From Apostichopus japonicus (Eukaryota; Echinodermata; Holothuroidea; Aspidochirotida; Stichopodidae): 64,000 nt of DNA. Location: NCBI RefSeq assembly GCF_037975245.1, contig NC_092568.1, forward strand, positions 9,511,501 through 9,575,500. The letters are read 5' to 3'. Both the position numbers and the translations under genes were made by a program. The notes under the pieces were generated by a model. The model did not search any database and was not told the origin of the DNA. It worked only from the letters and a program-made list of their open reading frames with translations. Shown piece by piece: positions 11,222 to 23,300 of the stretch; the stretch's first letter is position 1; each line of letters begins with the position of its first letter.

Positions 11222-13596
11222 TTTTGTCACCTTCAATTTCGCAAAACCACTTTGGTGCCAAGCTTTTTCTTTTTTTTCATATAATTGCTTTTCAAAGAAT
11301 CAACGTCCTTGAGCTTGAGGCTGTTTTGTTCTAAGAAATGTTCTCAAAATTTCTACATAACTGTGAATCCAGGAGTGGAGCTCTTGTGGATCCCTGACCC
11401 TTCATTGACCTTTTTGATAACTTGGTTCATTGTTGTGGTTTTTATCATTGTGTAGTTCCCTGTGCAGTTGGCTGGTTGACAAGGACATTTTCATGTGGTG
11501 ACATTATTACTTCAAGCAACTGCATCATAACAGTGAATGGTTATCGGGGATTAGTAGTGCACAACTTACACAGCTTCAGGTTGTACTATCTGTATCAGGA
11601 CGAAAATGTTATAGCGCTATATGTGTTTGTTTTGAAAGTATTCTGTGGGGGAAAAAAACGTGAGGATTAATTAACCTGTAGAGGAGACGGAGGAGAAAGT
11701 TAAAGCTAGTCATAGGTAAGATCGAATGGTATATGGCCATAAATTGCATAATCATTTTCACAATTACCTGCTAACAAATCCCCATAGATTTCATACTTTA
11801 ATGTTCATGAAAGGGTAATAGATGATAAGAAAAGTCAAATTAGACAAGTATGGTCATTTTCATTTGATAAATAATTGTGTTTTGAGGGTTGTTTTTATTT
11901 CTTGTGAAATGCTCAGTTTGTTTGTTAAGTGAGACAATTGGCATTTGATAGGTCAAACCCCTTTAAGTATAAGCCCTCTGGATGAACCTTCCAGAATCCT
12001 TCATTAGTCATACAATTCTTGCCACTGACCCCGATGACCTTGACAATACACCACTACCCCACGGATTGCCTGTTGTCACCCATGTGTTACCACTCATGTT
12101 CATCTCATGATCATTGTGTAGTGCACAGGCGTTTTACAGTTTCTATTTGTTGGAGTTAGTAGTTTTATTCTTACATGCATCAAGAAGATTTTCTGTAAGG
12201 AGTTCTACTTGATTTATTCATTTAAGGAAAAGGAACAGGGCTATAGGTTAAGTTTTGGGGTTTTTGTGTCATTTTAATTAATGGTATTCGTATAAGCTGA
12301 ATTAGTATGCGTACTGAATATACATTGATGCCTTGGAATTCATCATTAGAATTGTTGGATATTACCTTAATTAGTTCAATTAAGATTACTTGTAAGTTAT
12401 CTGATATTGTATCATTGCATATAATCCATCATTGGTATGATACACAATTTGTCTTGGTGTAATGAAAGTTTAATTCCAGAAAGTTCTGTTTTAACATGTT
12501 GTCATAATGTTATCATCTAGATAGTTCTAAGCTTAAGTTCTTTGCCATGATAAAGGTTGTTTGTAAGACAGATAAGAGTTTTATTACATAGGTTTCTTCT
12601 TGGTATAAAAATTGTATGAACTCTGAATATATATTTGATAATTATTCTAACTTTATCTTGTTAGTCTCTTAGAGATGTAGAGGACAAAGGATTTAGTTCA
12701 CCATGTGTTCTGTCTATAATAGTGATTCATTCTGATTGGTTTCTAAGAAGTTACCCTACTGTCACAGATGGTACCCCGTGCGGCCATCTTAAAGTAGTTG
12801 AATCTTGTGTTTAGTTTTGAGCTTGTTTTATTTGCTATGTCCATATACTGTGAATAGATATTATGTAACTCTCTTAGGATGTTCCCTTTTAGAGGTTAGA
12901 AGTTCATGCAATCTTTTACCATAACTTTCTTTCTCTGTTGTAATCAATCACTCAGATTTTCCAACACAGTTGATGTTTAATTGTATTTTTTGCTCATATT
13001 TGTATATCCTTGTGAATTAAATAATTAAAGTGGTTATATCTTTGTTGTTTTAAGTGGCAAAATACAAGGTTGTTTACTATTGGTATTCCTTTAAGGCTCT
13101 GACTGGTTTTCTACAGTATTACTCATTGCTGTCTGTACTGTGAATGCTAGAATCTTACAGCAGTATAGTATTGTTCTCCTGTACACTGAAGTTAAAGTAA
13201 TATATTCATCTTTGTTTACAGTGATATATACCACCATATCTGCTATTGCTATTCATGATCATAGTTATGCATGATTATTGTAATTATTGTCATCCAAAGT
13301 TGATTGTTTCTATTATTATTTTGTAATTTTCTTTTACGGAATTTCCCTTTTTTCCAAATTTCCCACCTGTGAATAAATATGTATCCAAAACAACCTAGTA
13401 CTTAGTCACTCTCTTTCTGATGTCTCTGTGTCAGTTTGTGATGTTACATAAGCAATGAAGTCTCAGCACTGGTTAAACTGTATATAGGCCTATATGTAAA
13501 CATGGGAAAATGTAGGTTATACATAAGCAGGTTAGTAATAATATGCATGTAAGCTGAGTGAGGAATTATGCCATGATTAATATTTTTGAACCTCAG
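11222..13596. other. Intergenic, unique AT-rich sequence
   Basis: No exon, transposon or repeat recognised. A 17-base block 'cgtgcggccatcttaaa' near 12778 is identical to part of the TTAA MITE, perhaps a tiny remnant. Confidence 0.6.
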
Positions 13597-13803
13597 ACAG
13601 CCACAGGACTGCTACCAGCCTCCACAACTAGAGGACCCCCTACTGCCGTAGGAGTGCTACCTCCACAACCAGAGGACCCCCAACAGCCATAGGAGTGCTA
13701 CCTCCACAACCAAAGGACCCCCAACAGCCATAGGAGTGCTACCTCCACAACCAAAGGACCCCCAACAGCCGTAAGAGTGCTAGCTATCTCCACAACCAGA
13801 GTG
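13597..13803 (+). repeat. 41-bp minisatellite, ~4-5 copies
   Basis: Unit 'cctccacaaccaaaggaccc' plus 'ccaacagccataggagtgcta', period exactly 41 at 13619, 13660, 13701 and 13742. Intergenic. Confidence 0.9.
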
Positions 13804-14559
13804 GTATATACAACTATACATAGTGCTATATTTAGCTGGGATTCCTTATCCTGATCAGGTAAGAACAGAAGTTATAAGAGAATATTTCTGATGGGGGGGG
13901 GGGGTGCTGTTATTGGTTGGGGAGTGTGAGTGGTTGCCAAGGGGATAGAGCCCTGGTGGGTTTTCAGGGGATGAACACCAAGGAGTTTCTGCATTTTTTT
14001 TCCTTTTGCTTTCTTGTTCTTTGGCAGATGCTCCTAATAATAAATGTCAGAAAGAGGAATTGCTCTGCAATATCTCTTGCATCCAAGTTTATCAAACACG
14101 TATTAGAAATTCCACTGAGATGTCACAAAGTTGTGCATGTTCAAAGCTACAGTAGGTTCAATTAATGCTATAATAATTTCATAACTAATATATCACATGA
14201 CAAAATCCTATGCAAATGGGCGGACAAATAGCTGCACAGAAGAAAAAGATGTCGGTGGTTAGCAGTTCATTTTTATGTGTGCACACAGGACCATATAAAC
14301 ATTTTTCAAAATTGTACGAGAAATGTTGTTCCCGTGAACTACTGCAGCCACACTGCCTGAGGCGTGGATAGCAAGTTGGATATGGAAACCTTTATTATCC
14401 TATTGTTGATAATTTCCGGTTATATCAAAGAGTACATGTGGTTTTTTGATTAAACACTCTACTACTTGACTTCTTATTTTTCCTTGCTTTCTACTTACAG
14501 TATATAGTCTCTCCTTCCTCACTCCGATCTGCCCATGCATGTATCTCCACAGTGACTAT

Positions 14560-15430
14560 AGTTGTCAAACCACCTCCCCCCTCCATACCCCTTCCCCCGC
14601 TAAGACTGGCAGCTTAGTACCTTTCATACACTTCTCATATCCTTGACTGATCCTTTCATGCCCCCATCGCTCTTGCACTCATTGTTTCGATCTCCTTCCC
14701 ACAAAACCACTTTCCCTTTTCACTGTGACTTCAACCGCCACTCTAGCTGTCACTTTCCCTTCCCTCTATCACTTTCCCCACTTTCATGTTGCCTAATTGT
14801 CACTGTTACCATCATCCTACAACCCCCCCTCCCATGCAACCATTATTCCCCACTCCCACTGTCACTCCCCCTCATCCCCTAACAATATCACCCTCCGTTT
14901 GCCATGTTGATTAACCCCTCCCACTGTCACCGAGGTACTCTCTTTAATTCCTATTTGCATTCCCAATTTCACTTTTCTTTCCAATCGTGCAATTGTCACC
15001 TATGTTACCCCACCCACCATCACCACTTCTCTCCAACTGTCACTCCCTTGTCACTGTCACTCCTCACTAAATTTCACTGTCACTCTCCTTTCCGACTTCC
15101 CTTCACCACTTTCACTATTATGATTGTATTCTCACTGTCATTTCCCTCCCTTATCATCATATGTTGACAGTGATCATGTAGCGATACCCATTCTCATTCC
15201 TTTTTCCCACTCATTCAAATCTGCTACCAGGGAAATATTTTAAGTCATCTCTCTAGCCCTCCTTTTTTCTTTTTCTTTTTTTTCTTTGCTATATGATACT
15301 TCAGCCACATTCTTCACCCCCTCTCCTCTCACCCATTCCCCTCTCCTCTTCACCCTTCCATTCACCCCCCCCACCCCCGCTCTCACCCTTCCCTTCCCCT
15401 TGCAATTTTGCCCAGCTCCATCTATCCTTC
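14560..15430 (+). repeat. C/T-rich low-complexity region
   Basis: Pyrimidine-biased strand with recurring 'ccactgtcac' and 'ccccctc'. No gene; open frames here lack recognisable protein sequence. Confidence 0.75.
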
Positions 15431-16698
15431 AGTCACTGTTTGCAACCGTGGTTATCAGCGAGGGAGCTATATATTACATATACAGTATGACAGTAAGAAA
15501 GCTCCATATATGTTCTCTAATTCTCAATGAGACATATGTTTGATCATATTGTTTGACCAGCTGTATAGTGTTGAAAGGATAGGTTATAAAAAGAAAATTC
15601 TAGTACAATGATAACAAAGCATACTACCATTATTATCGTACCCTAACCCTATACCTAGGTTCACATTTTAAATCTGTTAGCTAGTAGCACAGACAAGAAG
15701 TCCTCCTACTTCACACTTCCCAGAAACTTAAACTTACTAACAGATTCTATTTACAAGCCATAAACAAAAAAATATACTTTTCCAACTTTTAAGTCCCAGT
15801 AGATCACTCACACTTTGACCTCCACAGTAACTCTCTACAACAGAAACACTACACACCTGTCAGGTGTCCATGAATATCAGATCTCTACCAAGTAAGTATT
15901 CTTCAGTATGATGTCATCATTCACAATGATGTCACAGTGTGGTCATTTCTTAGTACAGTCTGTTTAAGGAGAAAAGTGAATATGAAGACAGAGTAACAGC
16001 CTGTCCCGTCCTCTGTTATGTATTGTTGAAGAGAATCTAAGATGTAACTTTCACGAATTGTATTCAGCGTGATCCAACCTGCAGGGCTCCAGCTCTTCGC
16101 GGCTCATTCAAACTTGCTTCCCTCTGACAAAACTTATTGTATCCTGTAGTAGATATCCAGCCAGATGAAGCTCACCTATACTCTGTCATGTTAATTCAAC
16201 TATATTTGTTCCAGTCCACATACCACTAGCTTTGACTCAAACTATAATGCAACAGTTATACGCTAGCAATATATGTCTGTGTGCTAATTGCATACCTTAG
16301 GAACAGCTGTTGCATAACTGAAGTTATTGATCCGTAGCAGCTAATGTTTACTTCTTGAGTTAGGTACTGGTTGTGTAAGCACAACCATACATGCATGCCG
16401 TGACTACAGGCATCTGAAAGTATTTCTCTAGTCATCCTGCAGGGTTAAATACTTCTATACTATAGACAATTGAAGTGTCCTTCACCAGTCTGTTTAGTTG
16501 GTGGTAGGATGTATCGTTCAGCAGTATAAAGACCAGAAGAGCTGAGTGCTTGACATAGTCATATTGCTGTAAAGCAATAACACTTTAGGATCAACTGTGT
16601 GGTATGCAAAAGAAATACCATTTCAAGGTGAAGTAAATCATGGTACTTAATTTTTTTTCATTCATTTTTAAAATTTATATTGTGTTCAGTTCAGCATG
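15431..16698. other. Intergenic, nothing recognised
   Basis: Unique-looking AT-rich DNA. No family-like exon in any frame. Confidence 0.55.
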
Positions 16699-16913
16699 TA
16701 AAGGTAGTTAGTATAGCAGGCCTCAAGTTATAGCAAGCTATAATTACTAGAAGAAGAACTTTCCTGGAGGTCTTTACTCTCCTAATTGTTCTCAGACATT
16801 TTTAAAGAATTACACACAAGATGACTGAATGTCCCGCCAGTGAGGAAAGTTTCCTCAAAGGTTGTAATAAAAACAGTCTAAGAATTTTGACAAAAGGTGA
16901 ACGTATTTGATAT
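16699..16913 (+). repeat. Dispersed repeat copy 2 (partner 8061-8278)
   Basis: See partner. Ends near 'gaacgtatttga', shortly before MITE copy A at 17095. Divergence of roughly one base in seven suggests an old duplication or two insertions of an unnamed element. Confidence 0.75.
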
Positions 16914-17094
16914 GGGCCCCAATTTAAGCTTGCTTAAAAAATTGTATAAAGGTTATGCAAATGTCCTTTTTATGCCACCATGCCCTCTGCAAATTATTTG
17001 TTAGACATAAAGAGAGAAGTGTTCAATTTAGATAATTCAAAAAATATTGATGTCTAAATTTAGGAAGTACATATACTCTTCAGGGAGGCGGCAC

Positions 17095-17757
17095 TTAAAG
17101 ACATTGAAGACTCGCCCCAAACCGCGTGCGGCCATCTTAAAAAGTTAACTTTCTGTTGCATGCAAGTGGTGCTTTGTTTGTGTCGCTACAAAATGCAGAC
17201 AGTAATGAAACGTGATACCTTGTTATCTTTAGCTGGACCTGAGATGTCCATCGCTGTACCGTTTGTATACTGTGCTGTGGGTATTGACCGCAGTTGTATG
17301 TACTGACTGTACAATAGTGTCTAATTACCGACGGTAGCAAGCTGTGTGTATTTTCTGGCAGACGCGTAGCCAGGAAATTGCCAAGGGAGGGGCGAAACTG
17401 TAGATTCGGCATTGCAAACTATCTAAGCGTAGCGCCACCATGGTTGGCGCGAAGCGTACAAGAAAATTTTGGCTGTAAATGCCTCCCAGATCGCCGGAAA
17501 TGGCACTTCCCATGCCTTGTAAGTTGCATCTTAGCATTTTCTCTTTTGAAAATACTAGCGATATCATAAAAACCTTTAAAAATTTTGCAAAAAATATGCT
17601 CAAGGGGGGGCGGCTGCCCCCTTCGCCCCCCCTTGGCTACGCGCCTGTTTTCTGGCATCGATGGTCGTGTTTAACACTTCTGTTACACCTCATTCAAAAC
17701 TAGGTCAAATTACCGGCATAAGACGTTTCTTTTTGTGCGAGTCTTCACACCCTTTAA
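17095..17757. mobile_element. TTAA-flanked MITE, copy A, interrupted by a nested hAT MITE
   Basis: Ends TTAAAGACATTGAAGACTCG and (reverse complement of the other end) TTAAAGGGTGTGAAGACTCG. TTAA stands at both edges, as expected for a piggyBac-like or related TTAA-targeting element. Net length without the nested 297 bp is ~366 bp, equal to the other copies. Shared interior includes 'gctacaaaatgcagacagta', 'gggtattgaccgcag' and 'ctaattaccgacggtagcaa'. Confidence 0.75.
17359..17647. mobile_element. Nested hAT-type MITE, 289 bp, perfect 8-bp TSD
   Basis: Ends CAGACGCGTAGCCA and TGGCTACGCGCCTG, inverted repeats. Flanked exactly by TTTTCTGG at 17351-17358 and 17648-17655. In uninterrupted copies of the host MITE the target reads 'tattttctgggatcgatgg', confirming a clean insertion. 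Same length as, and antiparallel to, the copy at 18472. Confidence 0.9.
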
Positions 17758-17768
17758 AAGTCTGTGCA

Positions 17769-17777
17769 TCACGTGAC
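17769..17777. promoter_or_regulatory. TCACGTGAC E-box (CLEAR-like), 1.9 kb upstream of the LIMP-2-like start
   Basis: TCACGTGAC is the CLEAR core lacking only the first G (preceding base is A). It lies 12 bp after the end of MITE copy A, in unique-looking sequence. Confidence 0.3.
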
Positions 17778-18449
17778 CATTATTTTACTTGCTAGCATAT
17801 TTGAGGCAATTCTGAATGACCATTAACTACAACTATACCAGGAAAAAATTCACACAAATGTTATTGCTGTCATCATGTTTATTGAAGAGAAAAATAACAT
17901 TGAAGAATTTCTTTTTCATTGAAATCAACACAAACTAGCTAAATTTTGTTTTGGTTTATTTAATTTGATACCTGCAAAAAAATTCATAAATTAAACACTA
18001 GTGTTTTAAACTCAGTATATGTCTGTTTTAATGCAAGGCTTGTATCAAGTTTATTTTGACAAATACCTTTTAAATTGGGTTATGTCAATTTATATAAACA
18101 TCTAATAGTTGAGATTGGCTGTATATACACCGGTCTAATTTGCCATGACATCGTTTTACCTCATTAACATAAAAGATTTGAATGATTTTGCTATTGTCAA
18201 TTTAATTTAGCACATATACAGATTTAAAGGAATTGTTTTGTGAAAAATGATATCCAGTCCTTTCGGTCATATATCATTTTTTGTTTTGTATCGGCCTAAG
18301 CCTTGCTATATGATGAAATTTAGTTTTATAGCCTATGTGGTAGAGTGCTCAAAACGTTGGCCCATCCTGCCCAGAACATTTGAATCTAACACTGACTTAC
18401 GTCGAGACGTGACATCAGTGTGGCACATTGGTCAGACATGTTCAGATCT

Positions 18450-18975
18450 AGCTCTAAGCTTTGGCCTTGTTCAGGCGCGTAGCCAAGGGGGGGGGCGAAG
18501 GGGGCAGCTGCCCCCCCTTGAGCATATTTAAAAAAAAAAATTAATGTTTTTATGATATCGCTAGTATTTTCAAAAGAGAAAGTGCTAAGATGCAACTTAC
18601 AAGGCCTGGGAAGTGCCATTTCCAGCGATCTGGGAGGCATTTTCAGTCAAAATTTTCTTGTACGCTTCACGCCAACCATGGTGGCGCTACACTTAGATAG
18701 TTTGCAATGCCAGATCTACAGTTTTGCCCCTCCCTTGGCAAATTCCTGGCTACGCGTCTGGCTTTGTTTCACAAGAATGTGTATAGACTTCGCATATGGC
18801 TGCGAATACAAAAGATCCCACTCTCTGAGCTTGGCCTTGATACAATACACAGAAATGTTAACACATTTTGCATATGGATGTGAATACAAAAGATCTCTCA
18901 AAGCTTGGCCTTGATACAATACACAGGAATGTGTACAGACTTCGCTTATGGCTGTGATTATAAAAAATCTCTCAA
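18450..18975 (+). repeat. 74-bp tandem repeat split by the hAT MITE
   Basis: The marker 'agcttggccttgat' occurs at ~18457 (variant), 18828 and 18902. Spacing is 74 bp once the 297-bp insertion is subtracted. Units also share 'cgcatatggctgcgaataca'. Confidence 0.85.
18472..18760. mobile_element. hAT-type MITE, 289 bp, inside a 74-bp tandem repeat
   Basis: Ends CAGGCGCGTAGCCA and CCTGGCTACGCGTCTG. Flanks GCCTTGTT (18464-18471) and GCTTTGTT (18761-18768), 7/8 TSD. It is the reverse-complement version of the 17359 element, with matching interior (agcatattt, atatcgctagtattttc, ccaaccatggtggcgct). Removing element plus TSD restores the 73/74-bp spacing of the surrounding tandem repeat. Confidence 0.88.
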
Positions 18976-19639
18976 ATAACAAATATCTGAACAACATATT
19001 ATGATGAAGAACTAGTTATGGAATTCTGGAACATTTTAGCTTTTCGAAAGATTGCTAACTTGCAACTTCACTGGGAAGTTTCCATCTAAATTGCTGTTTT
19101 ACTTTCAGAAATGTTCACTTTCCTCGCTACACTGTAGCTTGCTGATGATATCGTCCCTGCAGTGCTGCGATGACGTCACGGTCGCTCATCGTGCTCCAGT
19201 GTTCAAAATATATCAGATTAACGTTCAACAATTCACTTCCCCTGAATCATAGGATGAAAAATCCCCGAACTATGACTGTGGCGATGAAAAAATATATGGA
19301 GTTTTTGTCATACACCCAATAGACTGCCACTAAAAATTTTCCTTTAACTTGTTATTGGTCGATTCTTACCCTTAGTAAGGGGGGCAGCATGTGCACAGGA
19401 ACAATGAATTTTTTTTTTTCTCCACATTATTATGCAGAAGATTGTACTGTTTGACAAATGCAACCAGACAACATATTATGTAACTCCTAGACCACTATAC
19501 AAACATTGTAATGTCTGCTGTGAGAGCTCGATCCCACAGCTGTCATGCCATACAATTAACCAGGTACTAATCTACTGTGGTACAAGGAAGTCAGTGTTGA
19601 TTTTTACATAGACTTTAATCAATTCATTTCTATACACAG

Positions 19640-19679
19640 AGAGACTCAGAAGAGGCTGTGACATATATATCAACTCAAG
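19640..19679 (+). promoter_or_regulatory. 5' UTR start after a probable splice acceptor
   Basis: The sequence 'tctatacacag' ends at 19639 and reads as a 3' splice site. The 40 bases after it lead to the ATG at 19680 and contain an in-frame TGA (19659-19661), so coding cannot extend further upstream. A non-coding first exon and the true promoter would then lie somewhere upstream, possibly kilobases away. Inference from splice-site shape only. Confidence 0.45.
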
Positions 19680-20349
19680 ATGAAGCCTTGTGGACATGTT
19701 ACTCTGGGCCTGACAGGAGCCATTTTTGTGGTCCTAGGTGTAATACTAATTCCAAAGTCTATGAATGCTGTGCTACAGTTTATGGTTAAAGAAGTAAGTT
19801 TTGATTGGAGGAAATTAGGGGGTGGAAGGAGTATTAAGGAGGGCTTGTTTGGTGGTGGTGGTGGTATTGGAGATGCAGTATAAGCAAGGGTGGTGGGAGG
19901 GGGAGGCGGAGGGGCTATTTGTGGAGGTGGAACATGTTAATGGGAAGAGGGGATTGCTAGCTCCTTATCCTAATCACAATGTAAGGGAACTTGATTGGGC
20001 TTAAGAGTGTCTCTATCAGGTTGGTTAAATCAGGTTTGCCAAGGTTCAAATGTTTGGTGTTGTTTTAAAAGTGATCTTTTCATCAGTAATATAAATTGAC
20101 ATCTCACACTAGATTCATTCTTGTGGGTTTCTTTTCTTTTTGTTCTCTTTTTAGATCATGACTATATGCCCATGTTCCCAGTTATACCCTTCCTGGAAGG
20201 AACCAACCAGTGTCATCCCTCTGTACCAAACCTTTTATTTCTTAGAGATTGAGAATCCAGATGAAGTCAGTCAAGGAGCTAAACCAAAAGTGAAAGAAGT
20301 TGGTCCATATGTTTACAAGTTAGTCTTGTTTTTATGATTTAAAAAAAAA

Positions 20350-20389
<40 letters not shown>

Positions 20390-23300
20390 TTATATGTATT
20401 TATATATATATATATAAATATATATATATATATGTATTTATATATATGTATTTATATGTATTTATATATATATGTATATATTGTTTCCCTCTTGCTGCTT
20501 GTTTGTTTCACCTATTCATGAATCTCATGTTTTTTCTTTTCTTTTATAGCTATGATAAAGTGTGCAAACAATCCTAGTTATAACAAGTTTGTAAGCGGAG
20601 AAGGAGGGTATGGTGGGCCTGTTTGTGCTGTAAAATTATTTCATATCACAAAAATGCATTTCTGTCGCCTCTCCCAATGATGATGGTCGCGGGTTTGCTT
20701 CTTCTTCTTCTTAACATTTTACAATATTGAATACGGATCTTCGGGACCTCCCGCAAACCAATCACCATGTAGTTCTTCAATACTGGAAGGAGGTATAAGT
20801 GTCGCAGTCTATCAGCGCTCATTTATAACCTTATAATGTACATTCAAATTGCCACTGGTTTATTGCCCAAGGAAATTTGGCATAGTTCTCCATCACTTCC
20901 ATCAAGAGACATGGAGTGTTCGGTGCGTGGTCGGTGAGTGGAGTATGTCATCACATCCACGCATTGAAGATAAATTATAAGCAGATTACAGTTTATTGCA
21001 GTATTCTATTCCCTCCCCTCCTTCTCACCCCCTCCCCCAACCCTAGTCTTTCTCAAATCACTTGTGCAATCATCGTGATATCACACTGAACACTTAGTGA
21101 TAATAACAATTTGGACCCTTAACTTGCTGTATGTTAAACAAGCTTAGTGTATCCTCATGTAATTAATGAAAGTATGGGGGGACCTCCCATCCACTGTAGG
21201 ATATGAGTGATGAAGTTGACATTAACGAGAAATGGACTTTCTTGAGGTTCGATGATGTAACATCTTGTTCTCTCTCATCTTTTATTCATCGATCTCGGTG
21301 TATTTCACAGCAACGGAAGTTAAGCCGCTAGCACAATCTGTTAATTAACCTGCCTTCCAATCATAAGGTCCCCGGTTCGAGGCACCCCAAGATTAATGTA
21401 TGTCGTCCAGTTACAGAGTTGTTGACAATTGACAATTCATAATCATGGACGTTAAATATGAATGTAAGAGAATGACTTCGGTCAGCTTGCGGCTTTGATA
21501 AGCCAATGAGGCTTCTTCGCGAGTTCCTGCTTGCAGGAGGATTTAAAATACATACATTCACACATACATACATATACACACATACATACAAGATATGCAG
21601 AAGCTTGGTTATTCTAGAAGCAATAACAAGTCACCTTCGCAAGCAGCTAATTGAAGTCTAGAGTTGGGAACAATAAGATGGGATTAATTGTCATGGAGTC
21701 ATGTGATATAGTTTTGTCTTCCTTTTTAACCTGTACAGTGTCAAAACGTCTTAAATATATATGTTAAATAACCTGATTTGTCCCTGCAGGTGTGATAACA
21801 ATTACACTCTTTTTTTGCATACAATCGATGTGTCAACAAAATTAGTTTACTTTTGTATAAGACCAGCCTATCAAAGCAATCCACATCACGTACTGATAAA
21901 AATAATCTGGATTACTGACGTTTTTAGTTGATAAGATGTCTGTGGTTCTGGGTAGTCTGTTGTTTGAACTTGTTTCAGTTTCTGTTGGTTTGAATTCACT
22001 AACTAATCATATGTTGTGTACTATGTTCAGTCTATGCAATTGAAAAGTCACAGAGAGGAATAATTAGTAAATTATGCTTTTGAGGATCATAAATTGCTTT
22101 TTGAAGTTTTGCAAATGAAGAAGTGACCAACCAACATTTGATTTTTTAACATACTAGGAAGCGATAATGATGACCTTGATGCTCTGTTACATTATATCAT
22201 ATGTGTGTCTGAATTGGTGTCACTTATATGTACTATAGATGTTTCCAGCCGCAAAGCTGTAGTCTTCTGCTTGTCAAAATTAAAGCATCCAATACTAATA
22301 ATATTCAAGGATTACACTACTGAGACATATTTGCATATTAGATTATGCCCAGGAGGAGGAAAGTTTTAAGTTTTCATTAACAACTTGACATTAATTACCA
22401 ACTACTTGCTCCTATATGAAAGTCAAAGTTCACCCGCAACTTTAGTAGAGAACGTTTTATGAGTTACTTTCAGCTATTTGGGACAATTAGTTAATGGTAT
22501 GCTAATAAAATACCACTAAAGTACATACCTTCATTTCACACCTCAAAAGCAATTGTATGGACAAGATGAACAATTTTGAACCTTTAATATAGCTAGAAAC
22601 AAGATATTTATATAGAACTGTCAACACAAGTGCCTTTGAAGCAGTTTAGAAAAGATGAGTACACACTGGGCGGTTATTTTTAGCGAGTGGGCTGTTTTAG
22701 AGTTGTAAAATAAATGTGAACATTATTGGAAGGGTTGAAACCCAACATGGTGCTTTGTATTAAAGTAGAAACAGAACTACAGAGTGACTGTGATAAATCC
22801 CATTGTTGCAAGAGTTTGAGTTATTACATAAAAAGTCCAGCACTGCTGGAAAAGAACTTTTGATGAAAAAGTTTTATCGGTTTTAAAAATGCAGGACATG
22901 ATAAACAGACCCATGGTTTTATCCTAAAAGTCTTCATCTTGTGAATCCTGATGGTCTCTTTTACTTCTTTTCCTTCCAGCTTGACCATGCACAGAGATGG
23001 CGGCGTGTGGCACCTCAACGACACTGTCACGTACATTCAGCCTATATGGTACCATTTTGTAGAATCTCTTTCTGTCAGCTCAGATGACCGTGTTATCACT
23101 ACCATCAACTTTCCTCTGGTAGTGAGTAAAACTTAATTTCGTTCTTTGATGAGAAATATGTACCAAACGTTTGAAAATCTCTTTCTGCCCCTTCCTCTCC
23201 TCCATCCCATCCTCTTCTCCATCCCCTCCTGTCCTCCTTCCCCTCTTCCAATCCCCCTTTTCTCCTCCATGCCCCTTCTCTTCCTCTCCACTCTCTGCCC

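Noticed and set aside
12770..12800. 17-base identity to the TTAA MITE ('cgtgcggccatcttaaa')
   Set aside because: Too short to call an element; flanks do not match.
15635..15650. 'accctaaccctat', telomere-like
   Set aside because: Only two approximate units; not a telomeric array.
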